Part shown: positions 17,505 to 25,484 of the stretch, one piece after another
How the letters are laid out: every line of letters begins with the position of its first letter
How positions within the stretch are numbered: position 1 is the stretch's first letter
Origin: a virus
Reading direction: 5' to 3' (one strand)
DNA length: 31,884 bases
IMG/VR virus record: IMGVR_UViG_3300045741_000146
Coordinates: 1 to 31,884 of that record
Notes under the pieces: generated by a model
Seen by the model: only the letters and a program-made list of their open reading frames with translations
Database searches by the model: none
Told to the model about the DNA's origin: nothing
Made by a program: the position numbers and the translations under genes

Positions 17505-17528
17505 AACTATGATAATTATGGTATAATA
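17505..17528 (+). promoter_or_regulatory. Possible promoter with short direct repeats
   Basis: Three near-copies of a 9-base unit (TATGATAAC, TATGATAAT, TATGGTATAAT) end in TATAATAG, which fits a bacterial -10 element about 14 bases before the ATG. No -35 is convincing. An AT-only 6-bp hairpin (TTTATT/AATAAA) lies just upstream at 17479-17494. Confidence 0.35.
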
Positions 17529-17541
17529 GCATGGAGTTTTG

Positions 17542-18231
17542 ATGCCTACTGATATTCTTAGTAAAATAAAACCTAAAAATAATGGCCAGTTTCCGGCTTA
17601 TGATGATATTGATGCCTATGGAGGGTATCAAGTTAGGACTACAACTACTGACAGAAATTCTATACCTACTTTAAATCGTAAAGCTGGTATGTTAGTTTAT
17701 GTTCAGGCTGATGGTTATTTTTATCAATTAGGTGGTGGTTTAACTAATAGTGACTGGACAGTATCTAGTTTTGGGAGCGGCTCTGCTTCATTAATAGGAG
17801 ATGTTACTGGATTTACTACCTCAACTACTGTTGTTAAATTACAAGGAAATGCATTACAGTCAGGAACATTGGGCTCATCTCAAGATGGATATGTTCTAAC
17901 TTGGGTAAATGGATCTTCTCAATATCAACCTAAACCAACAAACGCATCTAATTTTGTTATAAATAGAGTTACGACATCATATCCAGTAGTTGCATCAGAT
18001 CAAATAATTTCTATTGGAACAACGTCTGGACCAATAAGCATAACTTTGCCCGCATCTCCGATTCTTGGCAAATGGTTTATAATAAAAGATGCTGCTGGAT
18101 TGGCATCATCTAATAATATTACAATAGTTGGTAATGGCCACAATATTGATGGAGCTGCTACTTTGATACTTAATTTAAATTATCAAGCATTAAATGTAGT
18201 ATATGATGGCGTTGGCTGGATAATAACTTAA
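17542..18231 (+). CDS. Short tail fibre protein
   Basis: The ATG at 17542 is chosen over a TTG at 17539 because GGAG lies at 17533-17536. The 229-residue product starts with a phage fibre anchor (TDILSKIKPKNNGQFPAYDD), then a QADGYFYQLGGG segment, LIGDVTG and QDGYVLTWVNGSSQYQPKP. The last part (SGPISITLPASPILGKWFII) is a compact beta domain common at the tips of phage fibres (KDAAGLASSNNITI follows). A degraded copy of the same anchor lies at 22479. It is a structural fibre or tip protein; its receptor is unknown. Confidence 0.78.
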   Translation: MPTDILSKIKPKNNGQFPAYDDIDAYGGYQVRTTTTDRNSIPTLNRKAGMLVYVQADGYFYQLGGGLTNSDWTVSSFGSGSASLIGDVTGFTTSTTVVKLQGNALQSGTLGSSQDGYVLTWVNGSSQYQPKPTNASNFVINRVTTSYPVVASDQIISIGTTSGPISITLPASPILGKWFIIKDAAGLASSNNITIVGNGHNIDGAATLILNLNYQALNVVYDGVGWIIT

Positions 18232-18241
18232 GGATAATTAA

Positions 18242-21200
18242 ATGACATATAGCATTCCATTTCCACATAATAAACCAAGGGATGGTTATTCTTTAAATTT
18301 TAAAGCATCTACTGGTTTATTTGAGCCACAACCATCTGCACTACCACCATTAAATCCAAAAGATTTCGGATGTCCTTGGGACAGTATTCATGACGACCTT
18401 CCTGGTTGGACAGCGATGATGAATTCTATTCCAGATAATTATAGTGGAGTTAGAAGGATTATACTTCCTGCTGGATTTGGTTTTTTTTCTGATCATATTA
18501 GAATTAATAAACCAGTTCATATAGAGGGTCAAAGTGGTGGTGATTGGTTTATTAATGGTGGATTTTATCTTCCACCAGGAAAAAATATTTTCGTAGATTG
18601 TGCAGCAATTGGCGATACTATTCATGATGCTTCTTGGACAAAATTTTCTCATGTATCATTTGCTTCTACATTAATGCAATGGCAAACTGATCTTGGCTCT
18701 TTTGGAGAATTTGGAATTGGTCAAGGTTATGTAACACAAGGTTTTTATAAATCTCCACAACGTGTAGATGCAACTTTTTTTGAAAAAGGAACAGTTACTG
18801 CAAGAGGGGCGGTTAATAATACTACTTGCTTCTTTAGAGCTACAGTTGGTGGCATCAGTGCCGGAACTACACCAGGATCAACAGCTAACGAGCCAGCAGG
18901 ATTCACTTCTACAATTGCAGGCGTAACATTTACAGATGGTGGAGTTACTTGGATATCAGAAATGTATCCAAAAGACTATTCTACTACAGGATACAATTCT
19001 ACTGGTTTATATAGGGTTGGAGATCGTGTTTTCGTTCCTGGAGAATGTAGATATTATTGGGAAGTAATTCAAGCCGGTGCCCCAGATCCAACTGGAGCTA
19101 CAAATACTAGTTTTACTTTTCCTCTTTATATGGCAGATTCAACTCATGCAAATGGTCAAGATACATTTTCTGATGGATTTACATATACATTAGCTGGAAC
19201 AACAGCCTCTATTACTGCTGCCTCTGGAGGCTTACAAACATTAACGGGTTTGAGTGGAATGACTGCTCAAATGGTTGGAAGTTATTTGTGGGTTACTGGT
19301 GCCGCAAATTCATTAAATAATGGCGTACATTTAATATCTAATTTTATTTCATCATCAAGCGTTCAGATATCAACGGCATCTGGCGTTGGAACTGATGCAA
19401 ATAACGGATCTATACATTGGACAGTATCACAAAAAGGAGCTGCCGCTTCTATTACTGCTGCCTCTGCGGGATTACAAACAATTACCGGATTAACAAATAT
19501 GTCCGCAGGTTCTGTTGGTAATTATTTGGTTATTTCTGGAGCTGCCACTGCCGCAAATAATGGTTCATATTTAATAACTAATTTTATTTCATCATCAAGT
19601 GTAAAAATTGCTAATGCGGCCGGCCTTGCAACAGATGCTAATAATGGTACTATTGGTTGGAGAGAATCTAGTCTTGTATGGAAAACTAAATCACACTCTG
19701 CATTAGTTATAAATTGTAATTTCGTAAAAGTACAAGATTGTTATGCACAAGGATTCACCAACGCATTCGTATATGCTCTTTCTACAACTGGTTCTGTTCC
19801 AGCTGCATATAGCGATTTTACAAAAATAGAAAAATGTATTGCTGGTTATTGTGGAATGGGAATATTTTTATCTGGCGGATTTGATACTAATGGTTGTATA
19901 GTAAGAGATTTTGAAACATTACAGTTTGGAATTGGAAGAACTATTAAAGATGCGAATATCGGAACTGGTGGTCATACAGTTTGGGATAAAGGTTTAAGAA
20001 ACTCTATTCAAAGATGCTATGCACAATTTACTAATGCCCCAGCTTATTATACTACTGGCGCAAGTACTGGAACATTTATTGATTGTGATAGTGAAAATGG
20101 CACTTATTTAGATTTATTTCTTGGAAGCAATAACATTATTATAAGGCAAAGCACTATTGGAATTAATCCAACAAGTACATCTGCAATGTTACTTGATTAT
20201 AATGGTGGAGGCTTATCTACACAAAATAGTGCCGTAAGTCCAGTAGTAAATTGGAATCCTGGTTTATCAAAACGTGTTGATACTCCATATGCAGAACAAC
20301 ATTGGTCTGCAGATAATGTTGGATATAATAATTTGCGTTGGGAATATCAAGGAAATAGAGCATTTAGCTTTCAACTTCCAGCTATTGCTGGTACGGGTTG
20401 GTGGGGAAAGTTTCATGGAGCATATGTAAATCGTATTTTCCTTGGAGAATCTCAATATCCAGCAGCAGAAGGTCCAGGACACTGGAGAGATTATTGGGGT
20501 CATTTTAATGGTCCAATTACTCCATATTATAGCGGTATAGACGTAAATGGAATTAGAGATGTACAAGTACGTGGTGGTCAACGTATTCTTGGAGATAAGT
20601 TTAAAATTCAAGGCGCTGGCAATGTTGGCGTATGGGACGAAATTATAGTTACGACTGCTGGATATCAGGGCAAACTATGGGCAAGTAACCAAAATGTTGG
20701 TATAGATAATTTTGGCTCTCCAGTTTATTATGGTTCTTTTGGAACATTAAATGAGCCTACAACAAATATTGCTGGAACAACATTATCTGGTCAAAGTGGT
20801 TCGCTTGGAAGTATAGCATCAGTATCAACTCCATTAGCTACAATTACTGGCCTTACGGGTATGACTCCACAATCTGTTGGTCATATTTTACAAATTAGTG
20901 GTGCTGGAATTAATAATAATGGATGTTGGCTAATTACTAATTATATTTCAGCTACATCAGTTAAAATTTATAATCCATTTGCAATTGTAATTAGTAATTT
21001 TACTTGGTCAGAACGCCTTCTAAATGGATATGTATTAAGTGATGGTGTAACAGTAATTTCTGGCCCTGGTGGCAAAGTATTTAAATGTACAACTAGTGGA
21101 ACTCCAGGCGTTACAGAGCCTAATTGGTCAACTGCAACAACTATTGGAAACACAGTTACAGATGGTTCTATAACATGGACATATATTGGAAATACTCCAA

Positions 21201-21703
21201 CTTACGCATATAGTAATTTTGTTGAAGATCAAAAAATATCTCGTTTACCACAAACAAGAACATTATGGGCAGATGGATACATGACAGATGGTTATATAAA
21301 TGCTCCAAAGTCTGCATCTGCAAGTTTTAGAGTAGATGGATATACTTCATCAAATACTGCAAATCAAACTATATTTAATATGGATAATGCATTATTTACA
21401 ACTCCATTGACGGCAGGCTCTTTAGTTGATAATGCAGAATATCATGTTGAAGTTTTAATTACTTGCAAATCTCCTGGAGCACATACTGAAGCAGGATCTT
21501 CTAAAATAAGTGGAGATTTTTATAGAGATGGCGGATCGCTTGTAAGAATAGGTGCATTAGATAATAATTTATCTAATTTCTTATCTGGAAGTACTTGTAG
21601 GCTAAATATAAATACTAATACACTGGATGTGCAAGTAAGTCCTGGAATAAATGCACCCTTGAATTGGACAATAATTGGTCAGGTAACAAGGAAAACCGAT
21701 TAA
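18242..21703 (+). CDS. Large tailspike, probable beta-helix depolymerase
   Basis: This 1,153-residue protein has an AGGA ribosome site 7 bases before the ATG. It opens with a short fibre anchor (KPRDGYSLNFKASTGLFEPQ). A start typical of pectate-lyase-like beta-helix tailspikes follows: DDLPGWTAMMNSIPDNYSG, RRIILPAGFGFF, then INKPVHIEG. The middle has repeated Asn/Gly/Ser-rich short strands (about 480-670), as in a right-handed beta-helix. A module of about 65-72 residues occurs three times, and a TEP-x-W/TDG-x-x-TW segment twice (about 215-240 and 950-980). Such proteins usually cleave surface polysaccharide; catalytic residues cannot be assigned by eye. The stop overlaps the next start by one base. 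Confidence 0.8.
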   Translation: MTYSIPFPHNKPRDGYSLNFKASTGLFEPQPSALPPLNPKDFGCPWDSIHDDLPGWTAMMNSIPDNYSGVRRIILPAGFGFFSDHIRINKPVHIEGQSGGDWFINGGFYLPPGKNIFVDCAAIGDTIHDASWTKFSHVSFASTLMQWQTDLGSFGEFGIGQGYVTQGFYKSPQRVDATFFEKGTVTARGAVNNTTCFFRATVGGISAGTTPGSTANEPAGFTSTIAGVTFTDGGVTWISEMYPKDYSTTGYNSTGLYRVGDRVFVPGECRYYWEVIQAGAPDPTGATNTSFTFPLYMADSTHANGQDTFSDGFTYTLAGTTASITAASGGLQTLTGLSGMTAQMVGSYLWVTGAANSLNNGVHLISNFISSSSVQISTASGVGTDANNGSIHWTVSQKGAAASITAASAGLQTITGLTNMSAGSVGNYLVISGAATAANNGSYLITNFISSSSVKIANAAGLATDANNGTIGWRESSLVWKTKSHSALVINCNFVKVQDCYAQGFTNAFVYALSTTGSVPAAYSDFTKIEKCIAGYCGMGIFLSGGFDTNGCIVRDFETLQFGIGRTIKDANIGTGGHTVWDKGLRNSIQRCYAQFTNAPAYYTTGASTGTFIDCDSENGTYLDLFLGSNNIIIRQSTIGINPTSTSAMLLDYNGGGLSTQNSAVSPVVNWNPGLSKRVDTPYAEQHWSADNVGYNNLRWEYQGNRAFSFQLPAIAGTGWWGKFHGAYVNRIFLGESQYPAAEGPGHWRDYWGHFNGPITPYYSGIDVNGIRDVQVRGGQRILGDKFKIQGAGNVGVWDEIIVTTAGYQGKLWASNQNVGIDNFGSPVYYGSFGTLNEPTTNIAGTTLSGQSGSLGSIASVSTPLATITGLTGMTPQSVGHILQISGAGINNNGCWLITNYISATSVKIYNPFAIVISNFTWSERLLNGYVLSDGVTVISGPGGKVFKCTTSGTPGVTEPNWSTATTIGNTVTDGSITWTYIGNTPTYAYSNFVEDQKISRLPQTRTLWADGYMTDGYINAPKSASASFRVDGYTSSNTANQTIFNMDNALFTTPLTAGSLVDNAEYHVEVLITCKSPGAHTEAGSSKISGDFYRDGGSLVRIGALDNNLSNFLSGSTCRLNINTNTLDVQVSPGINAPLNWTIIGQVTRKTD
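19205..21007 (+). repeat. Three-copy module inside the tailspike
   Basis: Copies lie at about 19205-19420, 19445-19660 and 20813-21007. The first two are adjacent, 216 bases each, and share the segments G-L-Q-T-[L/I]-T-G-L, S-N-F-I-S-S-S-S-V style strands and TDANNG. The third copy (ATITGLTGMTPQSVG, then GCWLITNYISATSVKIYN) is diverged and lies more than 1 kb away. Confidence 0.8.
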
Positions 21704-22428
21704 TGCATCTTCATCCAATTACTAATCACTTATATGCTGATTATACTTTTAGTCCTAAACAAATATCTGGATTAAAATTATGGCTAGATCCAACACAAGG
21801 AGTTACTGGAACAAATCCGGTATCATCCTGGGCAGATCAATCTGGAAATTTAACTCCATTAACATCAAGCTCTGGATCTGTTACTGGTAATAGTATTAAT
21901 GGTAGAGCATCAATAGATATGTCTTCTGGTATATTTTCTCATACTAGTAATATTTCTACAATTGTTTCATCTTCAGCATGGACAGCTGCCGCAGTATTTA
22001 AATATACTGGCGCTGTTGCTGAAGCAACTAATTATTTTAGTAATGCATCAATAATTGGAGATTTTGATAATTCTTTAGATGGTTATTGGGGTTTAACTGC
22101 CTCTACCACAAGCTTTGATGTTGGCCAATATGATGGAGCAATAAAACAAACAAAAACAGTAATAACTACAAGTACTAATTATTATATTTTATGTAAATAT
22201 GATGGAACTAAAATATATACAAGTTTTAATGGTGGCGCATTTGATGCCGGAACAGCTTCTGGAAATATTCAATTTCTTACAGGATCAATAAGAATTGGTC
22301 AAGATATTACTACAACAAAACATTTTGTAGGGTCTTTTGGTGATATTTTAGTTTTTAATACCGCCTTATCAGATTCTAATGTTGCATCTTTAAATTCATA
22401 TTTAAAATTAAAATATGGTTTAATATAA
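21703..22428 (+). CDS. LamG/concanavalin-fold receptor-binding protein
   Basis: The ATG at 21703 overlaps the tailspike stop (TAATG), with AAGGAAAA just upstream. The frame is open back to 21664, but that would overlap the tailspike. The 241-residue product has ISGLKLWLDPTQGVTG and SSWADQSGN near the start and GDILVFNTALSDSN, then LNSYLKLKYGLI at the end, the hallmarks of LamG-like domains. It is a paralogue of the gene at 16693. Probable role: a glycan-binding tip coupled in expression to the tailspike. Confidence 0.8.
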   Translation: MHLHPITNHLYADYTFSPKQISGLKLWLDPTQGVTGTNPVSSWADQSGNLTPLTSSSGSVTGNSINGRASIDMSSGIFSHTSNISTIVSSSAWTAAAVFKYTGAVAEATNYFSNASIIGDFDNSLDGYWGLTASTTSFDVGQYDGAIKQTKTVITTSTNYYILCKYDGTKIYTSFNGGAFDAGTASGNIQFLTGSIRIGQDITTTKHFVGSFGDILVFNTALSDSNVASLNSYLKLKYGLI

Positions 22429-22447
22429 GTATGGGCTACTTAAATTG

Positions 22448-22455
22448 TATATAAT
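22448..22455 (+). promoter_or_regulatory. Possible -10 element before the decayed fibre gene
   Basis: TATATAAT lies 23 bases before the ATG of the remnant at 22479. No good -35 is seen at the proper distance. It resembles TATA-rich boxes placed 20-30 bases before several other starts in the window. Confidence 0.3.
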
Positions 22456-22478
22456 GGGAAAACTAAACAGGAAATTAT

Positions 22479-22798
22479 ATGTCAATTGATATTATTAGTA
22501 AAATAAAGCCTAAGAATAACGGCCAATTTCCAGTCTATGATGACGTAGATGGTTATGGAGGATATCAGGTCAGAGCGACTGTTTCTGAACCCCAACTGTA
22601 ATTGGATCTCAATCAGCAACTACACTAGGCAATCATGGTATAACAATAGGTGATTATGGCGCATCAACAGATTTTCTTTATGGCCTTACGGGACAAATGG
22701 CATAAATTGTCGTTGTAGGAGCCACAGTAACTACACAAAATATTACTGACTTGTTTGGTTATTTTGGCAGTAGATACGGTATAGCAATAGGATCATAA
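22479..22798 (+). pseudogene. Decayed fibre gene with duplicated anchor
   Basis: A good ribosome site (CAGGA) and ATG start a 40-codon frame, SIDIISKIKPKNNGQFPVYD onward, that closely matches the anchor of the gene at 17542 before a TAA at 22599-22601. In another frame, the sequence after about 22589 reads through fibre-like residues (IGSQSATTLGNHGITIGDYG) to GLTGQMA, a TAA at 22703, then IVVVGATVTTQN and LFGYFGSRYGIAIGS. The end looks like the closing strand of a LamG-like domain, where QMAEI would be expected, so GAA has probably become TAA. At least one internal loss or frameshift and one nonsense change are implied. It explains the only gap above 300 bases outside the listed genes. Confidence 0.75.
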
Positions 22799-22799
22799 T

Positions 22800-24023
22800 T
22801 TAAAATTTTCTTGCAACTTCTAATAAATGATATTTAGTATTATGTTCAGGGGTCTTTAATATTTCTAAATAACACGCCTCTAAAGCTTGTTTAATTCTTG
22901 GCCCAGCTGTCATTCCAGCGGCAAGCAAATCATTTCCATTTATATTCATTTGTCTTTTTGCCAAAACAATTTCATTATCAAATTTTGCAAGTTGATTTCT
23001 AGATCCCATTCCTAACGCTTCAGTTAATTTACAAAATTCTTCTAATGTGTGTTCCCAGTGGTCAGGCGCATGATTTTTAATCACTGCCATAAAGCTCTTA
23101 TAAGCCAAGGCGCTGTCTTTTTGAACAAAAATTTTGTATCTCTCTAAAATCTCTAATAAAAACAATACTTTATTGAGTTCTTTATTGGAAAACTTTAAAG
23201 ACATTAGTTCTTCTTTAACATTTTGAATAATAGAATTATTATATAGATAAGCTAATTTTGTTTCAAATTCTGCTTTTAAATTATCTAAATGCAATAGTGT
23301 ATTATTAGATTTATTTAATAGCGGACATATAATTTCTAAAGCTCCGCATTTTTGCAATAGTTGCATACCATATGAAGAGTTAGATGACATTATAATCTTG
23401 TGTAATTCATCTTGAATTCGCTCTTTTGAAACCAATTTAAGTGTTTCTAAATTTTTTCCCATAGCATCAAATGTATTAGATTCTACAGAATATCCAAAAC
23501 GAGCTGCAAATCTAGCTACTCGCATTATTCTTAGTCCATCTTCTTGGAATCTAAAATTAGCATCACCAACTGCCTTAATAATTTGATTATTAAGATCTTC
23601 AATTCCTTTAAATGGATCAACTAAAGAGTTATTTAAAGGGTCGTAAGCTATTGCATTGATAGTTAAATCTCTTCTTGATAAATCTTGATCAATATTCATT
23701 ACAAAAAAGACTTCTTCTGGCCTTCTACCGTCAGTATAAGCGCCCTCAATTCTAAAAGTTGTTACTTCAAAATGATTTTCAACACCAACGCCCATGGCAA
23801 CGGTTACAGTTCCATGTTGTAATCCAGTAGGAATAGTTTTAGGAAAAATTTTTATAACTTCTTTTGGAGGAGCATCTGTGGCAATATCCCAGTCTTTTGG
23901 AGTAGTTCCAAGAAGAAGGTCTCTTACACATCCGCCTACGATAAAGGCTTGATATCCGTTTTCATTCAGAATTTTACAAATTGAAACGGCTTTCGTGTTA
24001 ACTAATTTTTGTAAATTTAACAT
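22800..24023 (-). CDS. cca: CCA-adding tRNA nucleotidyltransferase (class II)
   Basis: This enzyme adds or repairs the 3'-CCA end of tRNAs. The ATG at 24023 gives 407 residues; a GTG two codons upstream (24029) is also possible and neither has a clear ribosome site. Motif A is GGCVRDLLLG (30-39) with catalytic Asp 44 and 46 in PKDWDIAT. EVTTFRIEG and the Arg/Asp strand SRRDLTINAIAYDP (116-129) form motif B. DPFKGIEDL is motif C, EDGLRIMRVARFAARF (161-176) is motif D, and the helical tail is full length for the family. It is the only minus-strand gene and lies between fibre genes. On its strand TTGACT and TATTTT are spaced 16 bases apart but only 6 bases before the ATG, so a leaderless start is possible. 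No tRNA gene is seen in the window. Confidence 0.93.
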   Translation of the reverse strand: MLNLQKLVNTKAVSICKILNENGYQAFIVGGCVRDLLLGTTPKDWDIATDAPPKEVIKIFPKTIPTGLQHGTVTVAMGVGVENHFEVTTFRIEGAYTDGRRPEEVFFVMNIDQDLSRRDLTINAIAYDPLNNSLVDPFKGIEDLNNQIIKAVGDANFRFQEDGLRIMRVARFAARFGYSVESNTFDAMGKNLETLKLVSKERIQDELHKIIMSSNSSYGMQLLQKCGALEIICPLLNKSNNTLLHLDNLKAEFETKLAYLYNNSIIQNVKEELMSLKFSNKELNKVLFLLEILERYKIFVQKDSALAYKSFMAVIKNHAPDHWEHTLEEFCKLTEALGMGSRNQLAKFDNEIVLAKRQMNINGNDLLAAGMTAGPRIKQALEACYLEILKTPEHNTKYHLLEVARKF

Positions 24024-24077
24024 GCGCACAAAATAAATCTTAAAAAAATGGAGTCAAGGGCCTTACAAAATTATATG

Positions 24078-24106
24078 TTCAAAAGTGTAATAATACAGCA
24101 TAATAT
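24078..24106 (+). promoter_or_regulatory. Possible promoter for the downstream fibre block
   Basis: TTCAAA (24078-24083) and TAATAT (24101-24106) are separated by 17 bases and lie 24 bases before the ATG at 24131. A promoter is needed here because the upstream gene runs the opposite way. The match to a sigma-70 promoter is moderate. Confidence 0.35.
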
Positions 24107-24130
24107 TGACCCACAACCTGAAAGAGTAAA

Positions 24131-24874
24131 ATGAATTTAGAAACAATTTACGAATTGTATGAATTGATATCTGCTGGAACAGCTAATATTCCAGTCAGAA
24201 AACAATTAATTTTGCTTAGAAAACAAGGTTTAAATAGCTGTACGTCTGCCACTGGATTTTCTAAATTAGCTTTTGATACTAGAAGAATAAACCAAGAAAC
24301 TGATTTTATTCCACGTAGAGGGTTGCAAAACTATCATAGAAGCGAAAAATTTATATCTGATTCAATTGCTTCTAAAATTACTGCTTTTAAAAAATTATCT
24401 GATGTATTGGATCTTTTAAAGTTAGAATTTGAAAAAAATTCAGAGTGGCAAGATAGTTACACTAGAGTTTTAGCATCAACAATTCATAAAGGTTTAAGAA
24501 CTATTGAAGCAGATGATGATTTTAGTGATTCACAACCATCAATGGCAAGTTTAGCATATTTGGAAGAATTATTATTTGTTAGATATAGATTAACTGCTGA
24601 CAATTTAATGACAATGTCTGCCGTTGAATTAAGAGATGTTATTTTAAAAAAGGATGAGTTGCTAACTAGAAATCATTCTTTAGAAGATAATAATTTTGAA
24701 ATAAAACCTTCTGATATATCTAAAAATAGTTATGATCAAATGATGAATAAAATGTTAGCAACAATGGCACAAATGATTTCAACATATAAACAACCTCAAC
24801 AAGAAAAAGTGGATGTGAAAACTGATAATAGTTCCAATGATGAAAAAACTGTTACAATAACTATTAAAGTTTAA
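24131..24874 (+). CDS. Protein of unknown function in fibre block
   Basis: This 247-residue protein has a weak AAAGAG ribosome site. It is helical and soluble, with an N-terminal helix pair (ETIYELYELISAG, then RKQLILLRKQG), an Arg-rich middle (FIPRRGLQNYHRSEK), further helices and a polar tail rich in Lys, Asn and Asp. No known family is recognised. It lies 11 bases before the next gene and is probably a chaperone, connector or assembly protein for the fibres downstream; this rests on position only. Confidence 0.6.
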   Translation: MNLETIYELYELISAGTANIPVRKQLILLRKQGLNSCTSATGFSKLAFDTRRINQETDFIPRRGLQNYHRSEKFISDSIASKITAFKKLSDVLDLLKLEFEKNSEWQDSYTRVLASTIHKGLRTIEADDDFSDSQPSMASLAYLEELLFVRYRLTADNLMTMSAVELRDVILKKDELLTRNHSLEDNNFEIKPSDISKNSYDQMMNKMLATMAQMISTYKQPQQEKVDVKTDNSSNDEKTVTITIKV

Positions 24875-24885
24875 AGGAAGCTATA

Positions 24886-25482
24886 ATGGATGAATTTGCA
24901 CCATATCTTAAAAAGAATGGAACTTTTGTAGTTAAAAATATAACGCCAGATCAAAATAAAACAATAAAAATTTTTAACTATCCAATTCTTTTTAATCAAA
25001 CGCGCGATTTACTTCAAATTCCTGGAGTAGCAGAACAAGATATTAGAGCTTCTCTTTTAAAAGGCGAGTTAAGACATAAAATTTTAGCTCAAGATATTGT
25101 AATTGTGTCTAGTGATATTGATTTGTTACAATTCAATACTGCACAAAAACAATTTTTACAAAATGCTGGAATAATTAATGGATTACAAATAACATCTTCT
25201 AATTTAAGTGTTTTAAGACAAGAAGATATTCAATTAATTGGAACTGTAGATAATATAAATACTGTTTTTCAAATTCCTACTGGAAAATTTTTACAAAACT
25301 CTAACTATAAAATCATAGTATATAAAAACGGTGTTAAGCAATTATATCTTGATGATTATTTCATTGCTGAAAGTGGTGGTCCAGGAACCGGATATGATAC
25401 TGTAATTTTTACTGTTGCCCCAACTACAATACCAGCTCCTGTTGATGTAATTACTGCTGACTATTATATTTCTAACACTTAA
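24886..25482 (+). CDS. Fibre-associated connector-like protein
   Basis: This 198-residue protein has a strong AAGGAA ribosome site 6 bases before the ATG. The N-terminus ([20 protein letters not shown], then [20 protein letters not shown] and GELRHKIL) followed by [14 protein letters not shown] is a type seen in large phages next to fibre genes. The C-terminal 60 residues ([20 protein letters not shown]) resemble the NG-x-x-L-x-x-x-x-D-Y beta unit found in phage fibre tips and adaptors. It may join the giant fibre to the tail. Its stop is two bases before the fibre start, so expression is coupled. Confidence 0.65.
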   Translation: MDEFAPYLKKNGTFVVKNITPDQNKTIKIFNYPILFNQTRDLLQIPGVAEQDIRASLLKGELRHKILAQDIVIVSSDIDLLQFNTAQKQFLQNAGIINGLQITSSNLSVLRQEDIQLIGTVDNINTVFQIPTGKFLQNSNYKIIVYKNGVKQLYLDDYFIAESGGPGTGYDTVIFTVAPTTIPAPVDVITADYYISNT

Positions 25483-25484
25483 AT

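Noticed and set aside
22479-22601. A genuine 40-residue gene
   Set aside because: It is only the anchor of a fibre protein, cut off just after the part that matches the intact gene at 17542, and the following sequence continues as fibre in another frame.
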